Origin: Prorocentrum cordatum | Lineage: Eukaryota > Sar > Dinophyceae > Prorocentrales > Prorocentraceae | Direction: 5' to 3' | Assembly: GCA_963575745.1 (NCBI GenBank) | Contig: CAUYUJ010007213.1 | Span: 405,392-469,391 of the forward strand | DNA: 64,000 bases | Shown: positions 54,073 through 64,000 of the stretch, piece after piece | Layout: the number at the start of each line of letters is the position of its first letter | Position numbering within the stretch: the first letter of the stretch is position 1 | The notes under the pieces: generated by a model | What the model saw: the letters and a program-made list of their open reading frames with translations, nothing else | What the model was told of the DNA's origin: nothing | Database searches by the model: none | Position numbers and translations under genes: made by a program

Positions 54073-54252
54073 GGTCCGAGTAGACGGGGTCGGAGGATCT
54101 CGCCGCATCACCGATACATTGGCGATGCGCTGGCGGCGCCGGCGAAGCATCGGCGCCATCGGCGTGGAGAAAATCGTGCCCCACATCGAGCCACATCGCC
54201 GATGCCTCGGCGATACGGCGCGGTCCTCGGACCCCGTCTACTCGGAACCCAT
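54073..54252. mobile_element. Fold-back element, GAGTAGACGGGGTC arms
   Basis: GGTCCGAGTAGACGGGGTCG near 54074 is mirrored by GGACCCCGTCTACTCGGAAC near 54228. The interior has shorter inverted and direct words (GGCGATGCG, CATCGGCG, CGCCGATGC). No ORF of note. Confidence 0.7.
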
Positions 54253-54267
54253 CTAGGAGGCCCAGAC

Positions 54268-54416
54268 TTCCCTACAGGCGGATCTCGAGCGAACAAATGT
54301 AAAAAAGACTCCAAAAACATTCCAGACATACCCAGACATACTAAAAAAAAATCGTCCCAAAAACTATTTTGGGACTGTTTTTGAATATTCCCCCAGAGGG
54401 ACGGGCCCGGCTTAAA
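54268..54416. mobile_element. Diverged TCGGGCCTGTCC MITE, copy 3
   Basis: The right end GAGGGACGGGCCCGGCTTAA resembles GAGGGACAGGCCCGACT of copies at 40 kb, preceded by a TATT-CC-CC block as there. The left end (CCCAGACTTCCCTACAGG) is only weakly similar. Confidence 0.45.
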
Positions 54417-54727
54417 TCTTCGAGGCCTAGACTCGGGGATGGACAGACCCCCCTTTAGTAAAACGTGGTTTAGTGAAAACGACCTGAGGCCCAAACCTGG
54501 CGGGCGCAAGCCTGGAAAATAGCGGCCACGGCGCCCTCTCGAGAACCGAAAACGGACAATTCACTAATCGACGTGTCACTGTTGGGGGTTCTGTCCACCC
54601 CCGATAGACACCCGCGCCCCCCTCGCCGCGGCTCCAGTCTCTCGGCGGGGCGCCGCAGGAGCAGCTCGAAGGCGGGCGAGCGCGCCAGGGCCCACGCCTG
54701 CAGCCACCTCCGCGCCGGCACGGGGGG

Positions 54728-54840
54728 CACGAGGACGAGGACGAGGACAACGAAGAGGAGGAGGACAACGACGAGGAGGAGGAAGAGGAGGACGAGGAGG
54801 AGGAGAAGGAGGAGGAGGAGGAGAAGCAGGAAAGGAAAAG
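54728..54840. repeat. Purine-rich GAG/GAC tract
   Basis: GAGGAC and GAGGAG triplets giving Asp/Glu or Arg frames. Confidence 0.85.
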
Positions 54841-55059
54841 GGCCCCGACTCCCTCCTCCTCCTCCTCCTGTCGTGGCAGCGGGGCCAAGGTTTCAGAAAG
54901 GGCAGGTCGAGGTGAAGCGGGCTACGGTTGGTGAGCATGTCAATGCATGTCGAGTGCGCGGCCATGTTGTTCGATTTTGTTTCCAAGCCTCCTGTGTCGT
55001 TGGGTCCTCGTTTTGGATCTGCAGCGCCCCAGGTCCGTCCTTTCTTCCTCCTTCTCCCG

Positions 55060-55205
55060 CTCAGGCCCCTACTCCCTCCTCCTCCTCGTCCTGACAGCGA
55101 GGAGGAGGGCCCCTACTCCCTCCTCATCCTCGCCCTCCTCGTCCTGGCAGCGTGGAGGAGGGCCCCTACTCCCTCCTCCTCCGCGTCCTCCTCGTCCTTG
55201 TCCTC
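55060..55205. repeat. Three-copy tandem repeat, about 45 bp
   Basis: GCCCCTACTCCCTCCTC followed by CTCGTCCTGRCAGCG and GGAGGAGG occurs three times with small length changes. Confidence 0.8.
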
Positions 55206-55434
55206 CCCTGGAGTGGGGGGGGAGGAGGGCGGGGAGGAAGAGGTCCACGACGACCGGGACCAGGACGGACCAGAGGAGGACGGGGAGGAAGACAACGACG
55301 ATGACGGCATAAAACGAGGACGACGGAATAGGTACGTGCGTCTGGCGGCAGAAGGACTCAATGGCAAGACCAGAGACACATTCACGGCAAGGAAAAACGA
55401 AAATGGAAGGGGAGGGAAAGTGGGAGCTGAGCGA

Positions 55435-55871
55435 TGAGCGAAAGTGGAAGGCGAGCACGAAAGTGGGAGGCGAGCGAAAGCGGGAGGCGAGCGAAAATGG
55501 GCGGCGAGCGAAGACGGTAGGCGAGCGGAAGCGGCAGGCGAACACGAAAGCGGGGGGCGAGCGAAGGGGGAGGCGAACACGAAAGCGGGAGGCGAGCGAG
55601 TGGGGGAGGCGAACACGGAAGTGGGCGGCGAGCGAACGCGAGAGGCAAGCACGAAAGCGCGCGGCGAGCGACAGCGGGAGGCGAGCACGAAAGAGGGAGG
55701 CGAGCGAGTGCGGAAGGCAAGCACGAAATTGGGAGGCAAACAAAAGCGGGAGGCGAACGAAGGCGAGAGGCAAGCGGAAGTGGGGGACAAGCGAAAGCGG
55801 GAGGCGAGCGAATGCGGCATGCGAGCGAAAGCGGGAGGCGAACACGAAAGTGGGAGGCGATCGCCTCCCAC
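55435..55871. repeat. 17/20-bp minisatellite GAAAGCGGGAGGCGAGC, ending in a palindrome
   Basis: About 24 units, 17 bp or 20 bp (with an extra AAC/CAC), so the reading frame changes from unit to unit. The array ends at a perfect 22-nt palindrome of arm GTGGGAGGCGA at 55850-55871, where the last unit is inverted on itself. Confidence 0.9.
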
Positions 55872-55879
55872 GTTCGCCG

Positions 55880-57300
55880 TCCCACCCGTTTCGCAAATTA
55901 GTCTCACTTTGCCGTGACTTACTCTCGGCTTGTAGTGAATTGGTCTCTCGTGTCTAGAGAAAGGGCTACCTTGACGACGGCGGCAACGGCGACGAGCAGG
56001 AGGAAAAGCTCGCGCTCGCGCCGAGCAGCATCGTCACGCATAGCAGGCGTGTCCCAGCCGTGCGGGCAATGCTCCGCACGGAACAGCCGTGATGAGGTCG
56101 ACGACCAATGCAGATACGACCCCTGATAATGACCTTTCGGAGGCAAGCGAACCTTCTAATGACCTTCTAATGTAGAACACTGTGCGTACCACCCCGCTCG
56201 GGCGCGCGACGACCACTGGAGGCTCGTCTCGAGTGTCGGCCTAAAGTAGGGGATCGAACTCTATACACCGACGCTTCTTCCGGCCCTGCAGTAGAATGTG
56301 CACTGGAGAGCGGATACTGGTGTATACGGGACCCTGGTGTATACATGTTTCGCTGTTTCCCCAGGACGTCGGGGAACAAAAATATACACCACACCACCCC
56401 AGCGTCGTCCTCGACCCTCCAGAGATCCTGGGATTGAAGAACAGCCCGCCACTGGTGTCGTATATGTTTCGGTTTCCAATCAAGCAGCACACACTTTTTT
56501 TATCTGCGGGGCGAGAGCGAACCTCTTCCGCTACAAGCTAGGCGGGCCACGCACAGCTTTAATTAGGGAGACAGGGCACAGGAAGGCGGGGCCTCAGGCG
56601 GCCGGAGCGGGCGGGGCCCGGGGTGCAGGCGGTGCCGAAGAGCTTGCACAGGAAAAGGTACGCGGCGGACCGGGACCGGGGGCGCAGATCGGGGGGGGAT
56701 GGGCGATGTGGTGTTGCCGTCAACGGCACGTCGTGAACACCAGCCTCAAGCACTGCAGAGGAGGACGTGCCACTTCCAATCAAGCACCACACACACACAC
56801 ACACACACACTTTTTGACATCGCGGCCACGCGCGCGGCGGCGCGGCGTCGGGCGAGCGCAGTGTCGAGGGGGAGAGAAACCGCGCGGCCGGGCCAGCTCC
56901 CGCAGCGGGGAGACCGGGATCCGCCCATGCAAGGATCCACCGGAATCCACCGGGCCACTCGCGCGGGGGCGCGGAGGGAAAGGGGGTTGGGAGGCCAACT
57001 GCTGGGAGGCTTGTTCGTCGGAAGGACTGAGGAGGATCAAGCCCCACTTGGGGGGCTGTTGCGCCGGAGTGGGCCTCGGATCAAGCGGGATGAAGCCGGA
57101 TTCGACGGGATTAGGCGGGACTAAGCCGGATTAAGAGGGATTTCGGACCAGGGCAAAATCAGGATTTGGTCTCTGAGGAGCTGCATCCTAAGGAGAGGGG
57201 GGGAGGGGGCGGGTGGCGGCAGGTAGGAGGTGAGTTGCGGCGCGCGGGGCGAGAAGGGCGCAGCGTGGAAGTGCGGCGGCACACCGGAAGGGTGGAGGGT
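55880..57300. other. No recognisable gene; short (CA)n
   Basis: Holds a (CA)n run at about 56785-56810 and two related segments starting TTCCAATCAAGCA (56474 and 56772). Near 57050-57130 is a degenerate GGATTAAGCGGG-type repeat. Confidence 0.4.
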
Positions 57301-57306
57301 CGGCAT

Positions 57307-57468
57307 TGAAGGGGCCCCAGGACACACAAATAAATGCACAGAAATAAAAGGATCCCCCATATTTTCGCATATGTTCTGGGCTTCTGTCTTCCCCCCCACT
57401 TCCCATATTTTCCTATATTTTCTGGGAATCGACGATTCATTGTGTCTGTGTGTTTTTTCCACTCCTGA
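57307..57468 (+). mobile_element. 163-bp dispersed element, copy 4
   Basis: Starts TGAAGGGGCCCC and ends CCACTCCTGA. Flanks are GGCAT (57302-57306) and GACAT (57469-57473), a 5-bp duplication with one difference. Confidence 0.82.
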
Positions 57469-57577
57469 GACATCGAGGGACGCCGCACGGCATGATCATA
57501 GAAACCTTCGCAGGTCCGCGCGGACGTCTTGGAGCTGCGATGGACCTCCCTCCCTGGCGCGCGAGGGCGCCAGCCTC

Positions 57578-57763
57578 CCCAGACCCCCTCGAGTAGTGCA
57601 AAAATCATGACGGGAGGTTTTCCTTCATGTTCGGCCTCCGGGAGCCCTCACCGGGCCTCGGGAGCGTCAAAAGACGACTCAGGATGCAAAGCCGGTCATG
57701 GGGAAAGGGTCGGGACCTCTGGGGGTCGACGTAATGAAAAAATCATTACGTCGGAGGTCTGGG
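57578..57763 (-). mobile_element. T5-hairpin MITE, copy E
   Basis: 186 bp; ends CCCAGACCCCC / GGAGGTCTGGG; TC on both sides. Hairpin GACGTAATGA-AAAAA-TCATTACGTC at 57728-57752. Very close to copy D. Confidence 0.85.
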
Positions 57764-57924
57764 TCCGGCGCCGGGAGACCCAGCGCCTGTCCAAGAAAGC
57801 CGCGCGGACCGCCGGGAGAGCGTGTCCAGGCCGCTTCCCCGAGGGAGGGTCGACCGGCAGGCAGCCCGACCGAGGCAGCCGGTGGGGCGGAGGCAGGCGC
57901 CGGAAGGCGACGGGCGGGACAAGC

Positions 57925-57953
57925 GGCACACACACACACATACACACACACAC
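57925..57953. repeat. Short (CA)n microsatellite
   Basis: About 14 CA units with one TA interruption. Confidence 0.9.
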
Positions 57954-58032
57954 CGGGTGCTCGTTCTGGGGGCCTTCCTGGAGCCACTCGCTCCACTCGT
58001 GCGTCGAAGCTGCGTCGAGCATCAGTCGATTA

Positions 58033-58073
58033 ACCTTCCGTCGTGATTTTTTCACGACGCGAGGGGGTCTGGG
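58033..58073 (+). mobile_element. T5-hairpin MITE fragment G (right end only)
   Basis: Ends GAGGGGGTCTGGG, as copy C does, and has a perfect hairpin CGTCGTGA-TTTTT-TCACGACG (58039-58059). The left part is missing. It faces copy F across 135 bp, the same arrangement as C and D. Confidence 0.75.
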
Positions 58074-58208
58074 ACATACACCTCCCCGCGCGGGCCTGCG
58101 CCGCCGCAGCTCCGCCAGCTCCAGCGCCGCCGCCCGGGAGTTCGGCCTCGGCCGCGGGTTCGCCCCGAAAGGGGAGGCGGGGAGCCTCCGGGAAGGGAGA
58201 GGAGAGAC

Positions 58209-58391
58209 CCCAGACATCGGTCGTCTCGAAAAAATCGAGACGGAAGTTTTTCGTTATTTTCGGCCTCCCGGGGCCCTCGCCAGGCCTCGGGACGGTCAAA
58301 AAACGACTCGGGATGAAGAACCGGTCCTGGGGAAGTGGTCGGGAGGTCGGGGGCCCGTGTCTCGAAAAAATCGAGACGTCAGATGTCTGGG
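58209..58391 (-). mobile_element. T5-hairpin MITE, copy F
   Basis: 183 bp; ends CCCAGACATC / GATGTCTGGG. Both terminal hairpins are perfect and share the stem GTCTCGA-AAAAA-TCGAGAC (58223-58241 and 58359-58377), a stem sequence not found in other copies. Confidence 0.85.
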
Positions 58392-58842
58392 GAGGAGGGG
58401 TTGAAGGAGTTGCCTGTGAACTGCCTGGCCGCCATATTCCACGTGGCCTGGGCACCCATCCCTCAAGATCTCGGGGAGTCAGCCATCGCCCTCGGCCGCT
58501 CCGGATGGAGGGTGAGTAGGAGGATGGGAAGGCAGGAGGGAGGGGGGTCTGAAATGCAGAGGGAGGGCAGAAGGTGGGAGCGGGGGAGGAAGAAAGGAGA
58601 CAGGAGAGGAACACCGACAGGCAATGCCCGAATGAGTTGGGGGCGGGGTATCACGTAAGGCTCAGGGCACGGTGCAGAGAACTTGGCTCGAGCTCGCTCT
58701 ATGTTGGTGTTCTCTGTGTGCTGAGCCAGGCCTCCATCTCAGTCAGCCGGTTTACCCAAGGCTTATTGTACATGTTTGCGTATGTCATCAATCCGTCTAA
58801 ATTTTGGGCGCTCCCACCTCCCTCTTCCCACCTCCCTCATCC

Positions 58843-58948
58843 TTCTCCTCCTCCTCCTCCTCCTCCACCTCCTCCTCCTCCTCCTCCTCCTCCTCCTCCT
58901 CCTCCTCCTCCTCCTCCTCCTCCTCCTCCTCCTCCTCCTCCTCCCTCT
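58843..58948. repeat. (CTC)n microsatellite
   Basis: Nearly pure CTC triplets. Confidence 0.95.
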
Positions 58949-59227
58949 CCTGCGCATCATTCCTCTCCCGCTCCTCCTCCCTCCTCCTTCGTGCTCCATG
59001 TTGCCTCCTCCTCCCTCTCCCTCTTCCCCCCAACTGGAGGCAGCGGCCTGGGCCGCACCGCAGACGTCAGCAGGCCCAGCGACAGCCGGTCCAACAGGAC
59101 GGCCACGAACCAGGCCGCCCAGGATCTTCGTGCACCAGGAGGGGGGACAGTGGCTGGTGAAAATGGCAGGGATGGGAGGAGGCAGGGAGGGAAGAGGAGA
59201 GGAGGGAGGGAGGACAGGGGAGGTGAC

Positions 59228-59350
59228 AAGCTAGGTGTGCTCGAGCCATGTCTGACACCCTACCCCTCCCACCCATCCCTTTCCATTGCGCTAATCCGTT
59301 CTCTATCCGCGGACGCATGTCATAGCGGACCTGGCATTCCCAAATTAGCC
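59228..59350. repeat. Dispersed repeat, copy near 59.3 kb
   Basis: Parallels 15899-16035; see that entry. Confidence 0.5.
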
Positions 59351-59559
59351 TGACGAAGGACCCAACCATTTGCAGCTGCTAGTACCGCGAGGGAGATGAG
59401 ACGGACGAGGGAGGCCGTTTTGGGGTCTGGGGCTATGAGAAAAAATACCAGGAACTTAAAATCTTGTCCCCGGGATGGGGTCTCCAGGTCCAGGGGCTTT
59501 GCGCCGTGGAGAATTCCAGGCTTCTTGCCCAAGCGTCTCTTCCTCCAATTGAGACGCGG

Positions 59560-61080
59560 GGACACATGTAAATCCTACCACTGGGGCCTTCGGTGGAGCT
59601 CCCTATGGTGCCATGAACCGTGTGAAAGGTGCGCCGACATGAGTCGCAGGGACGCATGTGAACCCTGCCGCTGGGGCCTTCGGTGAAGCTCGCTGTGGTG
59701 CCACGAACCGTGTGAGGAGTGTGCTGGAATGAGTCGCGGAGACGCATGTAAACCCTGCCACTGGGGCCTTAGGTGGAGCTCCCTATGGTGCCACGAACCG
59801 AGTGGCGGAATGAGTCGCGGGGACGCATGTCAACCCTGCCACTGGATCCTTCGGTGGACCTCCCTATGGGGCCACGAACCCTGTGAGGAGTGTGCTGGAA
59901 TGAGTCGCGACGACGCATGTAAACCCCGCCACTGGGGCCTTCGGTGGACCTCCCTATGGTGCCACGAACCGTGTGAGGGGTGTACCGGAATGAGTCGCGG
60001 GGGCGCATGTCAACCCTGCCATTGGGGCCTTCGGTGGAGATCCCTATGGGGCCACGAACCGTGTGACGAAATGAGTCGCGGGGACGCATGTGAACCCTGC
60101 CGCTGGGGCCTTTGGTGGAGTTGCCTATGGGGCCACGCACCGTGTGAGGAGTGTGCTGGAATGAGTCGCGGGGACGCATGTAAGCCCTGGCACTGGGGCC
60201 TTCGGTGCAGCTCCGTATGGGGCCACGAACCGTGTGAGAGGTGTGCCAGAATGAGCCGCGGGAACGCATGTAAACCCTGCCACTGGGGCCTTCGGAAGAA
60301 CTACCTATGGTGCCACGAACCGTGTGAAGGGTGTGTCGAAATGAGTCGCTGGGACGCTTGTAAACCCTGCCACTGGGGCCTTCGGTGGAGCTCCCTATGG
60401 GGCCATAAACCGTGAAGGGGTGCGCCGAAATGAGTCGAGGAGACAACGTGAGTGAGGTGTGCCGAAATGAACAGCGGGGACGCATGTACACCCTGCCACT
60501 GGGGCCTTCGTAAGAACTACCTATGGTGCTACGAACCGTGTGAAGGGTGTGCCGACATGAGTCGCGGGGACGCGTGTAAACCCTGCCTCTGGGGCCTTCG
60601 GTGGAGCTCCCTATGGGGCCACGAACCGTGTGAGCGGTGTGCCGAAATGAAATGAGTCGCGGCGAGGACGCATGTACACCCTGCCACTGGGGCCTTCGGT
60701 GCAGCTCCGTATGGTGTCACGAACCGTGTGAGGGGTGTGCCGGAATGAGTCGCGGGGACGCATGCAAACCCTGCCACTGAGGCCTTCGGTGGAGCTCCCT
60801 ATGGTGCCACGAACCGTGTGAAGGGTGTGCCGAAAATGAGTCGCGGGGACGCGTGTAAACCCTGCCACTGGGGCCTTCGGTGGAGCTCCCTATGGTGCCA
60901 CGAACCGTGCGAGGGGTGTGCCGAAATGAATCGCGGGGACGCATGTCAACCCTGCCACTGGGGCCTTCGGTGGAGTTGCCTATGGGGCCACGAACCGTTT
61001 TAGGAGTGTGCTGGAATGAGTGCCTGGGACGCATGTGGACGCACCCCCTTGGAGCCTTCGGTGGAGCTCCCTATGGGGCC
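59560..61080 (+). repeat. 90-bp satellite array, about 16 copies
   Basis: The unit runs TGAGTCGCGGGGACGCATGT, AAACCCTGCCACTGGGGCCT, TCGGTGGAGCTCCCTATGGT, GCCACGAACCGTGTGAGGGG and TGTGCCGGAA. As 90 is divisible by three, one frame stays open: 59729-60415 gives a 228-residue repeat MSRGDACKPCHWGLRWSSLW then CHEPCEGCAG. Later units (60452-60655, 60818-61003) are open but separated by frameshifts. Differences between units fall at all codon positions, so I annotate it as a satellite. Confidence 0.85.
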
Positions 61081-61789
61081 ACGAAGTGTGTGATGGGTGC
61101 TCCGAACCGGTGGACATGCGGAGAGCAGAGGCAGGGATGGGAGGGAGGGGGCAGCGGGAGTGAGTGAGGTGACGCGGGGCGATCTCTCTTCAAAACGAGG
61201 ACCCACCACCACAAGATGGTTGGGAAAAAGATCCAATGGTGTGATCCCCAATGGGAAAAGGGAGCTGCGTACATCGGAGGACGAGGAGGCGGCGGATGAG
61301 CATGAGGAGGAGCAGAAAAAAACTGCGGAGGATGAGCAAAGAGGAGGACGGGGGCGAACAGCAACCGCAGGAACTGGAGTGGAAGGAGCGGGAGGAGCAG
61401 GAGGACCAGGGGAAGGCGGAGAAGGGAAGAAGAGGGGGGCGGCAACGATGAGGAAGGACTCGGAATCCAGAACAGTGGCCGGCGCTGGGGCGAGAGCGCC
61501 AAGCAGAACGCCCCGATCCTAAAAATGAGGCGCACGCCGCAGTGGGAACACGATTTTGGAAGGACCGAGAACGCACGGATATAAGAACAAACAACTCGAA
61601 CCCCTCCTGGATTGCAAGCAATACGCGGAAGGGGGGCGCGGGACTCTCAGGCCGTTTTCCAAGGAGAGAGGAGAGCAGTATTCAGATTGAGTACTTGTGG
61701 AGGGAGGGAAAGGGGAGAGGAATGGAGTGGGGGCGAGGAGAAGAGGGGGGGATACCAGAGGCGGGGCAGGGAGGTAGAGAGAGAGAGAG

Positions 61790-61908
61790 AGATAAAACAA
61801 AGGAGAGAGAGAGAGAGAGAAAACAAAAAAAAACAAAAAAAAACAAAACAGAGATCTAGAGAGAGAGAGAGAGATACAACAAACGGGAGAGAGAGAGAGA
61901 GAGAGTCT
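61790..61908. repeat. (GA)n-rich microsatellite
   Basis: GAGAGA runs with AAACAAAAAA interruptions. The rest of 61240-62370 is purine-rich or mixed with no gene I recognise. Confidence 0.9.
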
Positions 61909-62489
61909 CGAAGATGTGAAAAGTGAAGGTGCATGCAGCCAGTGCATGCAGGACGGCACGAGAGAACGCAGCGCGGGGAGCAACAGGAGGTGCAGACGGG
62001 ACGGCGCGGGAATCGGTGCGGGGTCTTTTGGCTCCTCGACAACTGGTGGCTGGCCACATGTGCCAGCCCGAGATGAAAACCCAACCTTGAACGCGTGACT
62101 GCAGGCGGATTCAACCATAGTGGAGCAAACTGGATGGCAGCCAGGCAGACAACTGCGCGCGCACTCATCGACCGAAAATGACATACCCGTGTCATAACGT
62201 ACGGGGCTGCATGTCCAAAACCTTGGGGCTGCGAGAGATTGCGAACTAATACATGTGATTAACCTTATGGCAACGACATCACATAATGTGCCAACCGTAA
62301 CCGCAATCGCAACTGTGCCTTCGGCACGCTGGGTCTTGTTAAGATGTTTGTTGGTTACACAGGGTGGCGTTTTTATTCCCAACCGTCCTGTGGTGTGGGG
62401 TCCTCGTTTTGAAGAGAAAGCTCCCGCGTCCCCTCCTCTCCTCCCCTCATCCTCCCCTCCTTCTTCCCCTCCTCCCTCCTCCCGTCACC

Positions 62490-62925
62490 ACCCTAAATTT
62501 GGCACACCCATCACACGCTTCGTGGCCCCATAGTGAGCTCCACCGAAGGCGCCAGTGGCTGCGTTCGCATGCCGCCTCCCCCTCACTTTTGGTACACCCT
62601 TCACACGTTTCGTGGCCCGATAGGGAGCTACACCTAAGGACCCAATGGCTGCGTTCGCACGCCGCCACCCCCCTCACTTTGGCACACCCCTCACACGCTT
62701 CGTGGCCCCATAGGGGGGCTCCACCGAAGGCCCCACCTGGCTGCGTTCGCATGCCGCCACCCCCCTCACTTTGGCACACCCCTGACACGCTTCGTGGCCC
62801 GATAAGGGGGGCTACACCGGAGGCCCCACCTGGCTGCGTTCGCATGCCGCGCCCGCATGGTAGCCCCGCCTCATGTCGGCGCTGCCTTCACACGCTTCGT
62901 GGCCCGTAGTGGGCTCCACCGACGG
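62490..62925 (-). repeat. Inverted, related satellite array, about 92-bp unit, 4-5 copies
   Basis: The unit reads GGCACACCCCTCACACGCTT, CGTGGCCCCATAGGGGGGCT, CCACCGAAGGCCCCACCTGG on plus, which is the complement of the 59.6-61.1 kb unit for about 55 bp; the remainder (GCTGCGTTCGCATGCCGCC) differs. Confidence 0.85.
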
Positions 62926-63005
62926 CATGTGTTCACAACGGCGCTAGCACATGGCTGGGTCCTTCGCCAGGAGACCTGGTTTGAAGGGCCAGCCCAAAAA
63001 CCTTC

Positions 63006-63038
63006 CTCTCTCTCTCTCTCTATCTCTCTCTCACTCTA

Positions 63039-63070
<32 letters not shown>
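63006..63070. repeat. (CT)n microsatellite
   Basis: CTCTCT with A interruptions. The following 63080-63930 has mixed composition with repeated AAGAGGCC/GAGGCCC words and no gene I can support. Confidence 0.95.
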
Positions 63071-63937
63071 GGCACAACCAGCCTCCGAAAGACGCCCCCC
63101 CCACGTTGCTCCGCCAAGGCAACCAACGGCCGCCCTAAAACGTACAAGGCGCCCCAATACCATCAAATGACAGCCAACCGAGCCCGTGAGGGCTCCAAGA
63201 CATCTTCGACACGCCCAAGAGGCCTCGACAAGTCTTCAAGAGACGCGCAAATAGGCCTCCAGGAGGCCCTATGAGGCGAAACAACACATTGGACATGTGT
63301 TTTGCTCCCGAAGCTATTGAGCGGCAGATAGCATCGGATGAGCTTCAGAGAGCTGCAACATGCCCCAACGACGGCTCGAAAAGCGTCACAAGAAAGCCCC
63401 AAGACTGTCCGACAACCCATCAAAACGACCCAAGCATACTCGAAGACGGCCCCAAGAACTGGCAAGGCGACCCCCAGGATTGTTCAAGCGAGCCTCTGAG
63501 GGAGGAGCTATGTAGAACCGTCGCGGCCAAGACTGCCCCCAGGCTCCCAGGCCCCTGACGGGGCCCCACAGGGCCCCAACAAGCCTCCAATAGGTCCCCG
63601 AAAAGGCCAACGAGGCCCTCAAGAGGCCCAACGGAGCCCCAAAGAAGCGTCCAACATGGAACATCAAGACGAACGAGGAAGCAAAAACAGAACGAAACTG
63701 CGGACAACGAGAAATGTTTTCTGGACCTGGGAGACTTTTCAATCGAGGCGCTGAACTCGAGCGGGACGTAAACCCAAGCTCTTCCTTTTCCTTGATGCGT
63801 TGCTGCACTAACACGGTGGCGGGGTTTCCCGCAGGTAGGTGTGCATATACACGTATAAATGTGCATGCGCATCTATGTATACACGTGCTCCGTATGTGCA
63901 CATGGTGTAATTGAAACCATGTATTTTGAGAGGGGGC

Positions 63938-63941
<4 letters not shown>

Positions 63942-63975
<34 letters not shown>

Positions 63976-64000
63976 TATATACATATATATATATAGAGAG
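63942..64000. repeat. (AT)n microsatellite at window end
   Basis: AT dinucleotides with two CATATATATA interruptions, running to the window edge. Confidence 0.95.

Noticed and set aside
59560-61080. A multihaem cytochrome gene (CxxCH repeats)
   Set aside because: Repeat units differ at all codon positions, frameshifts break the array, and there is no signal peptide; kept only as a finding to test.
1-64000. tRNA, rRNA or spliced-leader RNA genes
   Set aside because: I looked for cloverleaf landmarks (GGTTCGA-type loops), rRNA-like stretches and a full spliced-leader exon followed by a GT donor; none was convincing. A dedicated tRNA scan would be needed to exclude tRNAs.

Overview
The window looks like nuclear DNA of a dinoflagellate. 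The evidence is a Ty1/copia retrotransposon whose LTRs carry the 3' half of the dinoflagellate trans-spliced leader (ATTTTGGCTCAAG), protein signatures of dinoflagellate copia and LINE elements, intron-broken exon pieces without normal promoters, very high G+C, and an enormous load of simple-sequence, minisatellite and small transposon repeats. A 100-N gap (33174-33273) shows it is a scaffold. I cannot name the species.

Layout. 1-2.3 kb: pyrimidine-rich tract and a GC-rich minisatellite array. 2.3-22.8 kb: gene-poor DNA with several MITE-like families (185-bp T5/A5-hairpin element; 166-bp repeat; 150-bp repeat; a TA-flanked inverted-repeat element; 163-bp element with 5-bp target duplications). 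On the minus strand are pieces of a secreted pepsin-type aspartic protease: signal peptide plus DTG exon at 19.2-18.8 kb, flap exon near 17.7 kb, C-terminal-type exon near 6.2 kb. 22.86-30.20 kb: a complete, apparently intact copia element (83-bp identical LTRs, 5-bp target duplication, Gag-protease ORF, integrase-RT-RNase H ORF) with a methyltransferase-like segment between integrase and RT. 30.2-33.8 kb: a small repeat copy and long (GGA)n/(TCC)n tracts. 33.8-37.6 kb: a composite satellite built from GTCCCGTGGT and GAGATCGATAGT units around (GAT)n blocks. 38-42 kb: microsatellites and an 8-bp-duplication MITE pair. 42.2-46.2 kb: a decayed LINE on the minus strand (RT, RNase H) split by frameshifts and a (TA)n expansion. 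46.6-52 kb: a 12-bp LEGL-type minisatellite, then a 3.6-kb degenerate 12-bp minisatellite with higher-order structure. 52.9-59 kb: microsatellites, fold-back elements and further hairpin elements. 59.3-63 kb: a 90-bp satellite array followed by an inverted, related array. The right end is (AT)n.

The only intact coding unit is the retrotransposon. All other proteins are fragments, and most long open frames here are by-products of G+C-rich or tandem-repeat sequence.
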